From Bacteroidales bacterium (GTDB lineage Bacteria > Bacteroidota > Bacteroidia > Bacteroidales > UBA932), in contig JAAYJQ010000006.1 of assembly GCA_012522855.1 (NCBI GenBank), positions 1 through 64,000 on the forward strand: DNA of 64,000 nt. The letters run 5' to 3'. Below the pieces are notes generated by a model, which had not been told where the DNA came from, made no database searches, and was given only the letters and a program-made list of their open reading frames with translations. Made by a program: the position numbers and the translations under genes. Position 1 is the first letter of the stretch, and each line of letters starts with the position of its first letter. Of the stretch, positions 48,828-57,773 are shown one piece after another.

Positions 48828-49889
48828 ATGATGGACATGAAAATCGCTTTGGTGCCGGGAGACGGCATCGGACCGGAAGTGGTCAGCCAGGCCGTAAAGG
48901 TCGTGGATGCCGTGTGCGGAACCTTCGGACACACGGCCGCATACACAGAAGCGCTGGTAGGAGCCTGCGCGATCGATGCCTGTGGAGACGCTTATCCCGA
49001 AGAGTCGCACCGGATCTGCATGGAGAGCGATGCCGTACTGTTCGGAGCAGTCGGAGATCCCAAATATGACAACGACCCCACGGCGAAAGTCCGACCGGAG
49101 CAGGGCCTGCTGGCCATCCGAAAACGTCTCGGACTCTATGCCAACATCCGTCCGGTGGAGACCTTCAAGTCGCTAGCGGAAAAATCTCCCCTCAAAACCG
49201 AACTTGTGGACGGGGCGGATTTCGTGTGCATCCGAGAACTCACCGGAGGCATGTATTTTGGAGAAAAAGGGCGCCGGGACAACGGAAACACCGCCTACGA
49301 CACCAATGTGTACAGTCGTCTGGAAATCGAACGGATTCTGAAACTTGCCTTCGAATTCGCAGGAAGGCGGCGTGGACACCTGACTGTCGTAGACAAGGCC
49401 AACGTGCTGGAGACATCCCGCCTGTGGAGACAGATCGCCCAGGAAATGGAACCTTCCTATCCGGACATCAAGGTGGATTACATGTACGTGGACAATGCAT
49501 CGATGCAACTGATCCGTTATCCGAAATTCTTCGACGTGCTGGTGACCGAGAACACGTTCGGTGACATCCTGACCGACGAGGCAAGTTGCATTTCCGGATC
49601 GATGGGTCTGTTGGCATCCGCCTCCATAGGCATGCACACCAGTCTTTTCGAACCCATCCACGGCTCCTATCCCCAAGCCGCCGGCAAGAACATCGCCAAC
49701 CCCGTCGCGACGATCTTGAGCGCGGCGATGATGTTTGAATACGGTTTCGGTCTTATGGAGGAAGGCAAAGCTATCCGGACTGCTGTGAACGAGTCCATCG
49801 CCCGCGGTATCGTCACGGAGGACCTTGCCGACGGAGGCAAAGCCTATTCGACTTCGGAAGTCGGAGACTGGATCGCGGGACAGATCTAG
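48828..49889 (+). CDS. leuB: 3-isopropylmalate dehydrogenase
   Basis: 353 residues from the ATG at 48828; ATGs at 48831 and 48837 are equally possible starts. Isocitrate/isopropylmalate dehydrogenase signatures: [44 protein letters not shown] and [14 protein letters not shown]-dependent oxidative decarboxylation to 2-ketoisocaproate, the last step specific to leucine. The 150-base gap after leuD is A/T-rich (48720-48827); I see no clear promoter or terminator in it. Confidence 0.96.
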   Translation: MMDMKIALVPGDGIGPEVVSQAVKVVDAVCGTFGHTAAYTEALVGACAIDACGDAYPEESHRICMESDAVLFGAVGDPKYDNDPTAKVRPEQGLLAIRKRLGLYANIRPVETFKSLAEKSPLKTELVDGADFVCIRELTGGMYFGEKGRRDNGNTAYDTNVYSRLEIERILKLAFEFAGRRRGHLTVVDKANVLETSRLWRQIAQEMEPSYPDIKVDYMYVDNASMQLIRYPKFFDVLVTENTFGDILTDEASCISGSMGLLASASIGMHTSLFEPIHGSYPQAAGKNIANPVATILSAAMMFEYGFGLMEEGKAIRTAVNESIARGIVTEDLADGGKAYSTSEVGDWIAGQI

Positions 49890-49956
49890 ATTCCCCGCTT
49901 CAATCGGAAAAACAAAGACGCCGCTGGCGGCAGTAAAAATGAGACTGAACTGTACA

Positions 49957-50847
49957 ATGAATCTGAAACCAACACTTATCGTCCTCTGCCTGACCACACT
50001 CTGCACGCTGGGTTATTCGCAGGGCGTCGCTGAACGGTGCGAGCGGCACACGATGACTTTCCAGGGACTGGAACGGGAATACTACCTCTATCGCCCGGCA
50101 GGTCTGCCGGCGGACGCGCCTTTGGTGCTGATCCTGCACGGTTACGGCGGCTCAGCCCTGAAAGGCAAGACGGAGATGATGGATGTGGCGGACACGGGCG
50201 GATTCGCCGTTTGCTACCCGCAGGGTGTGAAAGACCCGAAGGGGAAGACCGGCTGGAACGTCGGCTACCCGCCCCAAGAGGGGATGAAAACCGATGATGT
50301 GAAGTTCATCTGCGCCCTCGCGCGGAAGCTGCAGAAGGAATATTCCTTGAGTCGGTCCAATACCTTCCTTTCGGGCATGTCCAACGGCGGGGAGATGTGT
50401 TACCTCACAGCGATGCGCCGACCACGGGCCTTTAAGGCCTATGCCTCGATCGCCGGCCTCACCATGCGGTGGATGACGGAGAAATATTCCTACAAGCATC
50501 CTGTCGCCTTCATGGAGGTGCACGGGACTGAAGACCGCACGTCGGAATGGTTGGGAGATCCCCTGAACAAGGGCGGCTGGGGGGCCTATCTGCCCGTCCC
50601 GGTAGCCATCGCGCGAATCGTCACGCTCAACGGCTGCACCGAGCAGACAGTGACCGAGCTTCCGCAGCGAGAAGGACGCAACCCGGTGACACTGTATACG
50701 TTCAAGGGCGGAAGGCCTTTGGAACCGGACGGAAGGCCGGCGGAAGTCCGGCTCTACGAAGTCCGCGGCGGCAACCATTCCTGGTCTGACAAGGACATGG
50801 ACACCTACACCGAAATCTGGCGCTTCTTCAGCCGGTACCTAGACTGA
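49957..50847 (+). CDS. Secreted LpqC/PHB-depolymerase-like esterase (CE1 clan)
   Basis: 296 residues from the ATG at 49957 (ATG 49939 also possible); signal peptide LIVLCLTTLCTLGYSQ. An alpha/beta-hydrolase of the polyhydroxybutyrate-depolymerase/feruloyl-esterase group: LILHGYGGSA, CYPQGVKDPKGKTGWNVG, nucleophile in LSGMSNGGEM, acid in HGTEDRT and histidine in GGNHSWSD. The VKDP...GWN pattern is typical of secreted carbohydrate esterases, so a role in removing feruloyl or acetyl groups is more likely than polyester storage use. It follows leuB by 67 bases and is closed by its own terminator. Its link to leucine synthesis is probably only positional. Confidence 0.88.
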   Translation: MNLKPTLIVLCLTTLCTLGYSQGVAERCERHTMTFQGLEREYYLYRPAGLPADAPLVLILHGYGGSALKGKTEMMDVADTGGFAVCYPQGVKDPKGKTGWNVGYPPQEGMKTDDVKFICALARKLQKEYSLSRSNTFLSGMSNGGEMCYLTAMRRPRAFKAYASIAGLTMRWMTEKYSYKHPVAFMEVHGTEDRTSEWLGDPLNKGGWGAYLPVPVAIARIVTLNGCTEQTVTELPQREGRNPVTLYTFKGGRPLEPDGRPAEVRLYEVRGGNHSWSDKDMDTYTEIWRFFSRYLD

Positions 50848-50921
50848 GCCGCCGACGCGTCTGCCTCAGCAGTCGGTCCCGTGATTCGCAATGCGCTTAT
50901 ATTCAATTGAAAACGCATCTA

Positions 50922-50945
50922 CCCTAGGGCAGAATCGCCCTAGGG
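50922..50945 (+). terminator. Terminator after the LpqC-like esterase
   Basis: Perfect 9-bp stem CCCTAGGGC (50922-50930) with GCCCTAGGG (50937-50945), loop AGAATC, followed by a pyrimidine-rich stretch CATTTCGTCTATTTCTTC. It lies 75 bases after the stop, and just beyond the end of the minus-strand small frame, so it may serve both strands. Confidence 0.75.
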
Positions 50946-50953
50946 CATTTCGT

Positions 50954-51130
50954 CTATTTCTTCACTCTCAAGCCCTTGCCGATCACGGTGGGGAGTATCG
51001 TTTTCCAGCCGGGGAACTCACCCTGAGGGCCCTTCCTGCCCCAGCCGCTGCCGGCTGCCCCGACTCCGCGTAGCGCTGTCATTCCGAACGGGCCGGCACG
51101 CATACGGTCATTCGGCCTGTTCCCATTCAT
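50954..51130 (-). CDS. Possible small protein of 58 residues, or remnant of a gene end
   Basis: The minus-strand ATG at 51130 gives MNGNRPNDRMRAGPFGM..., a glycine-rich middle (GVGAAGSGWGRKG) and a basic end (IGKGLRVKK) before TAG. Third codon positions are G/C-rich like neighbouring genes, and the stop is nine bases from a perfect hairpin. I recognise no family. It could be a real small protein, the degraded 3' end of an older gene, or chance in a G/C-rich stretch. Confidence 0.3.
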   Translation of the reverse strand: MNGNRPNDRMRAGPFGMTALRGVGAAGSGWGRKGPQGEFPGWKTILPTVIGKGLRVKK

Positions 51131-51217
51131 CCCACAATACCTCTGTCCAAATTCTATTTAGGCGACATCCCGGATACGGCCAAAATAATGAAGAAGAATT
51201 TTGTTCTTTTCGTGGAG

Positions 51218-52489
51218 CTATTTGATTAATACGGGAAGATTGGTGGCCGAAGCGTATCCTGTGCCGTCCAGCGCATAGAGATAGATCCTGTAAGCGCCAG
51301 GCTCATCGAAGCGGAAGTCCAGGACTGGTTTACGGGTGATGCGGACTTGACCCACACGGTCGGGTCGGGGCTCATAGGCTCCACCAGTAGCTGTGATCGT
51401 GGCTTCTTTGAGGACTTCCCAAACAAAAGTCATCTTGTCTTTTTCCCTGTCCTTGACATCAGCTTTGACTTTAAATTTCTTCCCTTTGCCGAAGGTCGGA
51501 TTGTCACAAACGGTCATGTCATCCGCCTTCATCGATGCGATGACAGGGGCCGTCTGCGAGGGCTCCCTTCCCGTCCAGACTCTCTCCATCCCTTCGACCG
51601 TAGCGGCCTTGAGTCCGCTGAACGGCAATCCTTCAACGTTCTGTTCGGTGAACATGCTGAACCAGGTCGGCGTGCGCTCTTCTTTCTGCCCCCAAAGGAA
51701 TACGAAGGAACCCAGGCAGGCGGGATCACTGGTGATGACATTGTAGCGCTCCTCATAGCAGAGACGCTTCTCTTCGCTGGACTGCTCGATCGGAGCGCCC
51801 CAGGCGGTCTTGTCACATTCCCACCAACCGGTAGGACCCCATTCGGTAACGAGATAGGCACCTTTGTAGTCGGATTTTGCAACCATGTTCGCGAGAGTAG
51901 TGATCCCGCCATAACAGTTGATGCCAACGAAATCGAGCGAAGGGGCATACTTTGCGACCAGATTGAGACTCCTCTGGTTATAGGTGATCACGGTAGAGGT
52001 TAGGTGTCGCTTGTCAATGCTCTTGATAAGTTCGGAGAGTTCATTGACAAACTCCCAGGCGACCTGGGTGCTGTTGCCGTTCAGCTCTATCTCGTTACCG
52101 ATACCCCACATGATGATGCTCCTATCATCTTTGAAACGTTCGGCCAGTTCGCGACATTGTTTCCGGAGCTGGTCCTTGTAGGCTTCATCCTCGTACATCT
52201 TCGGATCCTTCGTAAGGCCGATGCCCTGCATAATGTACATATTATTGGCTCGAGCATCCGCGATTGTCCTTTCGACTTGTTGTATATTGCCGCCCCATGT
52301 GCGGCAGGCATTGGCACCACTTGCGGCAGCGACATCCAGTTTGAAGGTGCCGCCCACGCCTTTAATATAAGTTTTCTGCCCGTCGATCAGAAGTTCATAA
52401 CCTCCGCCGAGAGCGGATTGTATCCGCACCTGTGCGGACAATGCCGCACAGGATAGGATACCTGCAAAAATGAGTAAGACACATTTCAT
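51218..52489 (-). CDS. Clan GH-A glycosidase, GH2/GH5-like TIM barrel with C-terminal sandwich
   Basis: 423 residues with signal peptide (ILSCAALSAQ). A short strand pair (YELLIDGQKTYIKGVGGTF), then a TIM barrel typical of the GH2 catalytic domain without the usual sugar-binding sandwiches; acid/base Glu133 (GIGNEIE) and nucleophile Glu216 (LVTEWGPTG). Residues about 315-423 form a beta-sandwich (TFGKGKKFKVKADVKDREKDKMTFVWEV). Substrate not predictable; the YELLIDGQKTYIKGV opening resembles beta-galactosidase/glucuronidase-type GH2 barrels. Last gene of the five-gene operon, 12 bases after the previous one. Confidence 0.75.
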   Translation of the reverse strand: MKCVLLIFAGILSCAALSAQVRIQSALGGGYELLIDGQKTYIKGVGGTFKLDVAAASGANACRTWGGNIQQVERTIADARANNMYIMQGIGLTKDPKMYEDEAYKDQLRKQCRELAERFKDDRSIIMWGIGNEIELNGNSTQVAWEFVNELSELIKSIDKRHLTSTVITYNQRSLNLVAKYAPSLDFVGINCYGGITTLANMVAKSDYKGAYLVTEWGPTGWWECDKTAWGAPIEQSSEEKRLCYEERYNVITSDPACLGSFVFLWGQKEERTPTWFSMFTEQNVEGLPFSGLKAATVEGMERVWTGREPSQTAPVIASMKADDMTVCDNPTFGKGKKFKVKADVKDREKDKMTFVWEVLKEATITATGGAYEPRPDRVGQVRITRKPVLDFRFDEPGAYRIYLYALDGTGYASATNLPVLIK

Positions 52490-52501
52490 ATAATTGAGTC
52501 G

Positions 52502-54475
52502 TTATTTGTTCCAAAGATCCGGCACACTGCCGTGGCCACGCGTGTCGCGGGCCCTTTCGGAGAACGGAAGTTTCGTCCCGGAATGAACATCGAAAAGTAC
52601 TTTTGCCGTTTCGGACATGGCTGCAACCTGTTCTGCATAGGGACGATCGGTGACGTCGACCAGACCGCAGTTGTAGTTCTCTCCGTCACCGCGACCGGAC
52701 ATCTCCTGGTCACACCACTGGAAATAGCCGGTGCCGACAAGGGCGGGGTGAGCATATGCGTTCTCGGTATAATATCGATAGGCGACACCCCTCTGCTGTT
52801 GATCTTCAACCTGCCACAGAGACTGGGCAAGTCCGTGGTCGACAGTTCCGAAATGATATTCGCCGATGATCATGGGAAGGTCCATAATTTCCATGGCGCG
52901 GTCCATCATCTTGAATTTTGGAGCCTCCATGTAGCAGTTGAAACTGAAGACATCGAAAGCCGTGGCACAGGCCTTCAACACATCTTCGCCCAATCCGTCA
53001 GGGTCACCGAAGCGGATTCCCATGTTCAGATGGTTCGGATCATGTTTCTTGAAGATGCGGTTCACGTCGTGGAGAAAGGTGTCGAAGCTACTTATGATGA
53101 ATGCCCGACGGTTCTGTTCGGTGTCGTCGTTCTTATCCAAATAAGCTTTCAGGGCTTTCTGGATCGGCCTTTCGGGTCCGTCTAGGATAAGTTGACAAAG
53201 ACGAACTTCCTCGTTGAGCCATGCGGGTTCATTTGCCACGAAGTAGCCTATGAGCCAAGGGTTGTCAAGGTTCCTTTGGACGGTGGCAGCGATGCTCCTG
53301 TCAAGATTCTGCAGGTAGTCCGGACGCCAGATATCGCAAAGGCCCATAAGGTCGCGTTCCATGCCGAGGCCGCCCAGAGAGAGGATAAAGGCTTTCCTGT
53401 TCATGCCAATTATTTCTTGGCTGGACCAGTTCGCGATGGTGTTGATGCCCCATTTGTCCATGCGCTTGATGACCATTTCCCGAGCCTTTTCCCTAAAGTT
53501 CTCACCGTAACGGCGATATTGATTCCACATGCCGAGAGAGGGGGTCGGCGTACGCTGAGGAGTCCCGGCGCGGACCTGGGCGTTGGCCGGACGGCCGGAT
53601 AGTATCGGCATCACTTCTTCGGGCGGCAACTCCTTGTACATGTTCGGACGCTTGTCATAATCACGTACATTGCCGCCGTTGCCATAGTTGACGCAGTCGA
53701 CACCGACCGACAGGAAAAGATATCCTTCGGGATCAACAAGCCACCAACGACCGTCGACCTTCTGGGTACGGAAAAAACCGGTTCCTTTTAGCTGTTTCTG
53801 CTTGTACCCGCCGTACTTCGAGTAGTTATAGGCGACCGTTGAGACCTCTTCGGCTTCTTCTGCTCTCCAGTCAGCCTCCAGATCTGCCAAAGAATGTGCT
53901 TTTCCCGGCCATTCCACCAGCATTGACTGCCCGAATTCATCGAAGGCCGGTGTCTCTTCCATGTAGAGGTCACCTGGATCCTCAACGGCGAGGGTCACGT
54001 TCCGGATTTCGATGGTGGGCTTCCCGATGGCGCGGCGGATGCGTACGCCGATGGAATCAACACCATGCATTGGTCCACGCTTACCTCCGAGGTTGACCCA
54101 TCCCGTATAACGGGCATGGTTAAAGGTGGCAGCTAGATCGTGGGCCGGATCAGGAAGTTCCGTGTAGTATTTCAGCGGAATGGCGAGACGGTTCCAGGCA
54201 TTTGGGACATAGCTCATCACCCTGAGCTCGTTGTAGCCCCAGTCAGTCGTGAAGCCGAGCTGGAAGCGTTGGGCTGTGCTGATCTTGTATTCGAGCACAA
54301 CGAAATTGTAGTCATCCCAGTTTGTCGGAAGATCAGGATTAATGTCCTTGAGCGCAAATTTCGTCCCGGACATTTCTTTTGATCCGTCGAAGGTGAACTG
54401 GGCGTTTTTCTTGCCGCACTGGGTCAGCAAGAGCGTGCAGGCGAGAAGTGCAATTGTCAGGAGAAAACGTTTCAT
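52502..54475 (-). CDS. Agarase-like clan GH-A glycosidase lipoprotein
   Basis: 657 residues, lipoprotein signal LLLTQC (Cys20). Residues about 25-170 are a carbohydrate-binding-like sandwich; 230-640 a barrel with the motif GFFRTQKVDGRWWLVDPEGYLFLSVGVD seen in GH50-type and other putative agarases. Likely acid/base Glu416 (GYFVANEPAW) and nucleophile Glu539 (IIGEYHFG). Agarase-like proteins are also found in terrestrial and gut Bacteroidota, where the substrate is often not agar, so I assign only the fold and catalytic pair. Gaps of 9 and 12 bases to its neighbours. Confidence 0.75.
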   Translation of the reverse strand: MKRFLLTIALLACTLLLTQCGKKNAQFTFDGSKEMSGTKFALKDINPDLPTNWDDYNFVVLEYKISTAQRFQLGFTTDWGYNELRVMSYVPNAWNRLAIPLKYYTELPDPAHDLAATFNHARYTGWVNLGGKRGPMHGVDSIGVRIRRAIGKPTIEIRNVTLAVEDPGDLYMEETPAFDEFGQSMLVEWPGKAHSLADLEADWRAEEAEEVSTVAYNYSKYGGYKQKQLKGTGFFRTQKVDGRWWLVDPEGYLFLSVGVDCVNYGNGGNVRDYDKRPNMYKELPPEEVMPILSGRPANAQVRAGTPQRTPTPSLGMWNQYRRYGENFREKAREMVIKRMDKWGINTIANWSSQEIIGMNRKAFILSLGGLGMERDLMGLCDIWRPDYLQNLDRSIAATVQRNLDNPWLIGYFVANEPAWLNEEVRLCQLILDGPERPIQKALKAYLDKNDDTEQNRRAFIISSFDTFLHDVNRIFKKHDPNHLNMGIRFGDPDGLGEDVLKACATAFDVFSFNCYMEAPKFKMMDRAMEIMDLPMIIGEYHFGTVDHGLAQSLWQVEDQQQRGVAYRYYTENAYAHPALVGTGYFQWCDQEMSGRGDGENYNCGLVDVTDRPYAEQVAAMSETAKVLFDVHSGTKLPFSERARDTRGHGSVPDLWNK

Positions 54476-54484
54476 AAAGGGATC

Positions 54485-57400
54485 TTATTTAATTGTTTCT
54501 AGGATTTTCTTTGCCCATATATTCCCAGAGTTGAGGATCAGGGCTTTCTGCAGGTGCTCCTTTGCGGCGGCCTTGTCACCGAGTCCGAGCCATCCGAGTC
54601 CCGCAGTCATTTCATTCTGGGCTGCCCGTGCGCTCGAGGTGACCCTCCCCCCGAACTGTCCGCTGATGGTGTTGGCCTCGTTGGCCGATCCGGTCATGTT
54701 CCGAAAGATTTCCTCCGCTGCGGACGTGTTACCAAGAGCCTTCTGGGCAAGGCCGGACCAATAGTCGTATTGCCGGTCAGCTCCCGTCCCTCTCTCAACA
54801 TCATTTGCGGCTTTTATGTAGTATTCCCTAGCCTTGTCGTCATTGCCGGCTTTCCGCTCGGCTTCTCCTGCAAGGAAATACAATTGCGAGAATTGCGCAC
54901 GGCCGTACAAACCTACAGGATAGTCAAGGGCCTTTTGCATGACTTCTGCGGCCTGTTTCCCCCTATTATTGCGAAGAAGATCCCAAGCCTTGAGAGAATA
55001 ACTGTTGAGGTAGTCGGACTGTTTCTCGCGGGCACCCTCGGATTCAACGATGTCGTTATGGTCTAGAAGGTCAAGGGCCTCGTCATACTTGCCGTTCTCT
55101 ACGGACCTGGTTATCAGTCGCAGCAAAGTCTCATAATGCTTAACCGCAGTTTTGCGGTTGGCAATGAGAAAGTCATACTTTTCTTTCGCGCTTAGACCAT
55201 TGAGGTCATTGATGACATCGGTCTCGTACAGCAGACGCGGATCGTCTGCATTGCAGGACACAGCCTTTCTTATGCTCTCGAGGGCTTTAGGATAATTCCT
55301 GTCGATATCTCGGTAGGCTAGTGCAAGGTTGCGGTGCACGATGTAGAATGAGGGGTCAAGCGAACGTGATGTCTCCCAAAGAGAAACGGCTTCCTCAGGC
55401 TGGTGCTCGAAACGGAGATTTCCCAGATAATATGGAGCCTTAGCATCGACAGGGTCAGCAACGATGGCGTGACGCAGTATCGCATTCTCTTCAGGACGGA
55501 AAGGATAGCAATAATCATGAGGTGCTTGAGAGCCCTTCTTGTACCAGCCTTTTGCGGCTTGGGTATCGCCTACCATCTCAGCACAATAACCTAGGGCATA
55601 GTAGGCCATCGGGTAGTTACATCCTTTGTCGGCGATGCGTTTCATAATGTCCGAAGCTTCCGTCCAGGCACCGAGATTGATGTAGTAGGAGGCGAGCTCA
55701 AGATAAGCTTGAACGTCATCCCTCATCCAGCGATCCAGTTCGGCGCGGTCGGCCCCGAAGGCACCCATGATGCAGAGTTCATTCATTGCGAAATGGTCGA
55801 TTTTATGCTTGTCAAGGACATTCCTCAAGAACTTCGCTGCTTCTCCCTCCTGTCCTGATTTTCTGAGAATAAATGCTTTGGCGTTGAGAGAAATGAGGTT
55901 CTCAGTGTTAGTCGAGATACTGCGGTCGATATGGTCGAGGGCATTCTCCCAATCTTCGCGCGTACAGTCAATCTGTGCGAGCTGGAGATATGAGGCGGTA
56001 TGCCAGTCGGCATCCCAAGAGGCGCGGTACAGCCAGTCGTAGGCTTCATCGATGAAGCCTTTTTGACGAAGGGTGAGACCGAGATAGTAGAGAGATTCAC
56101 AGTCGCGTGGACGGGTGTACCGGGCGGTGACGCGCTCGACGGCCTTGCGTAAGTATGATTCAGCCTTGTCCCAGTTCTGGTCCTTGTAAGCCATCAGACC
56201 AAGCTGAGTATTGACCTGAGCATTGCCGGGATCACGGCGCAGGGCTTCTTCGAAGTAAGGCATCGGGTCCATCGTACTATGGAACTGGTCGATGCGAAGA
56301 CCTGTCAAGTACAGTTCCTCGACACTTTCAATTTCGGAGGGCTGCTTGTAGGAAGACAACGGTTCGGGGCGGTCATAATCCGGTTCGGGGTGCTCAGCGG
56401 GGGCATAGCGGTAGAGAAGATCCCCATTGTCCGCATACAAGCGGATGTCGAGCGACTCTTCAGCCGTTCCGGCCGGCAGTGAAACATCTATTTTCTGGGG
56501 TTCGGCAGGACTGATGGAGAAGCTGCAACTAAACACTTCCCGTCCTTCGGCCTCCACGCTCAAGCGAGCCGCTCTGTGAGCCGAGGTAGTATTGAGACGC
56601 ACATCGAGCCTCGTCCCATCTAAGAAATAATTCATCGCTCCGTTGCGGTTGGCATAAATAAGGCCGTCCAACTCCCTGATCGGAAACCAGATCATGGATC
56701 CGCGTTTTGTCTCATACGGCTGGAGCCAGCTGTAATCCGGCTGGTTGTCCGTATAGAAACCGGCCATCAGTTCGATGTATCTTCCGGAATCGTCAGTTAG
56801 ACCTTCGTTTGTCTTTAGACCGCTGGGATTGTTGCCGTCTGCCCAGTACTTCATGCCAGGGCTAACATAGTGGTTGCCCACCCACGCAGTACCAGCTTTG
56901 AGACGATGGTCATATCCTCCAAAATAATCTTCGCGCGGATCCCAAGAAAAGAAAGACACGGAAGTCTCGGTGTTGACCCAGCGGCTGATGTCAAGGCCAG
57001 TGTAATTGTGGCGGTTGAAATAGCTGTCGGCGATGGGCCATGAAGTCATGCTGTTTTTTCCGTGGTAGGTGACGTATTTAACGCTCGGGGGGAAAATGAC
57101 CTGATAGTTCTCGTCACAGCGGACGGCTGGGTTAGCCCAGAAAAGAAATGAATTGGTGACATCTGTAGGATTCCGAGGAACGATGGTCATCTCGACGAGA
57201 GAGGAATTCGGCCATACGGTGTAACCGATGAGCACATTGGCCCTCTGGAGCCGTTCTTGGGAGTTGATCCATACGGTCTGGCTGCCGTCTTCATTTTTTT
57301 CAATACAGTATTCCATGTTCTCGACAGTGGTCGGACCATGATGGTGGGGATAGCCCCATGCAAGAGAACCAGAACGCCAGTTGCCTACCATTCCGATCAA

Positions 57401-57763
57401 GGAAGGCTTGACGACCGCGTTGTGATAGAGCCAGTTGTAGTTGTTGGTCTTGTCATACGCATAGTAGATTCGGCCGCCCTGTTGAGGAGCGATGGCCATC
57501 CTTATGTAATCATTTTCGACGAAGACCATGTCATAGTCGACATCCATCTTGTTCATCGTAAGACCATTGTCGAAGGCGTAGGGGTACATACGCCTCTGGA
57601 CCCCTTGATGATTCGCTCCTTCGTAGAAACGGGGCATGGGGTTCGGTGCGGTCGGCACATAGGTGGGGATGGTCTCTGTCCCTTCCATAACCTTGAGCTG
57701 AGCGGAAATGGGAAGAGTGAGGACTATGAGGAAAACGGATAGTGAGAAAAGTCGTGTTTTCAT
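54485..57763 (-). CDS. DUF5107-like domain with tetratricopeptide repeats, secreted
   Basis: 1092 residues from the ATG at 57763 (signal peptide FLIVLTLPISAQ). Residues about 20-430 form a galactose-mutarotase-like beta domain of the DUF5107 type (ENDYIRMAIAPQQGGRIYYAYDK, GSLAWGYPHHHGPTTVENMEY, SVSFFSWDPREDYFGGYDH). Residues about 470-1090 are a long helical array with many TPR units (NAQVNTQLGLMAYKDQNWDKAESYLRKA, YYALGYCAEMVGDTQAAKGWYKKG). The domain pair is common in secreted proteins of Bacteroidota carbohydrate loci, but I know of no settled function. The histidine-rich PHHHGPTT segment could be a metal or active site. It follows the beta-helix gene by 10 bases. Confidence 0.8.
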   Translation of the reverse strand: MKTRLFSLSVFLIVLTLPISAQLKVMEGTETIPTYVPTAPNPMPRFYEGANHQGVQRRMYPYAFDNGLTMNKMDVDYDMVFVENDYIRMAIAPQQGGRIYYAYDKTNNYNWLYHNAVVKPSLIGMVGNWRSGSLAWGYPHHHGPTTVENMEYCIEKNEDGSQTVWINSQERLQRANVLIGYTVWPNSSLVEMTIVPRNPTDVTNSFLFWANPAVRCDENYQVIFPPSVKYVTYHGKNSMTSWPIADSYFNRHNYTGLDISRWVNTETSVSFFSWDPREDYFGGYDHRLKAGTAWVGNHYVSPGMKYWADGNNPSGLKTNEGLTDDSGRYIELMAGFYTDNQPDYSWLQPYETKRGSMIWFPIRELDGLIYANRNGAMNYFLDGTRLDVRLNTTSAHRAARLSVEAEGREVFSCSFSISPAEPQKIDVSLPAGTAEESLDIRLYADNGDLLYRYAPAEHPEPDYDRPEPLSSYKQPSEIESVEELYLTGLRIDQFHSTMDPMPYFEEALRRDPGNAQVNTQLGLMAYKDQNWDKAESYLRKAVERVTARYTRPRDCESLYYLGLTLRQKGFIDEAYDWLYRASWDADWHTASYLQLAQIDCTREDWENALDHIDRSISTNTENLISLNAKAFILRKSGQEGEAAKFLRNVLDKHKIDHFAMNELCIMGAFGADRAELDRWMRDDVQAYLELASYYINLGAWTEASDIMKRIADKGCNYPMAYYALGYCAEMVGDTQAAKGWYKKGSQAPHDYCYPFRPEENAILRHAIVADPVDAKAPYYLGNLRFEHQPEEAVSLWETSRSLDPSFYIVHRNLALAYRDIDRNYPKALESIRKAVSCNADDPRLLYETDVINDLNGLSAKEKYDFLIANRKTAVKHYETLLRLITRSVENGKYDEALDLLDHNDIVESEGAREKQSDYLNSYSLKAWDLLRNNRGKQAAEVMQKALDYPVGLYGRAQFSQLYFLAGEAERKAGNDDKAREYYIKAANDVERGTGADRQYDYWSGLAQKALGNTSAAEEIFRNMTGSANEANTISGQFGGRVTSSARAAQNEMTAGLGWLGLGDKAAAKEHLQKALILNSGNIWAKKILETIK

Positions 57764-57773
57764 ATCCTGGGAT

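Larger units (their letters stand above)
50848..51217. other. 370-base gap between convergent gene blocks
   Basis: It holds the terminator at 50922-50945 and a possible 58-codon minus-strand frame (50954-51130). Downstream of the GH2-like gene, 51131-51217 shows only a weak 5-bp hairpin (AAGAA/TTCTT) without a strong T-run. No RNA gene or mobile element is seen. Confidence 0.6.
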
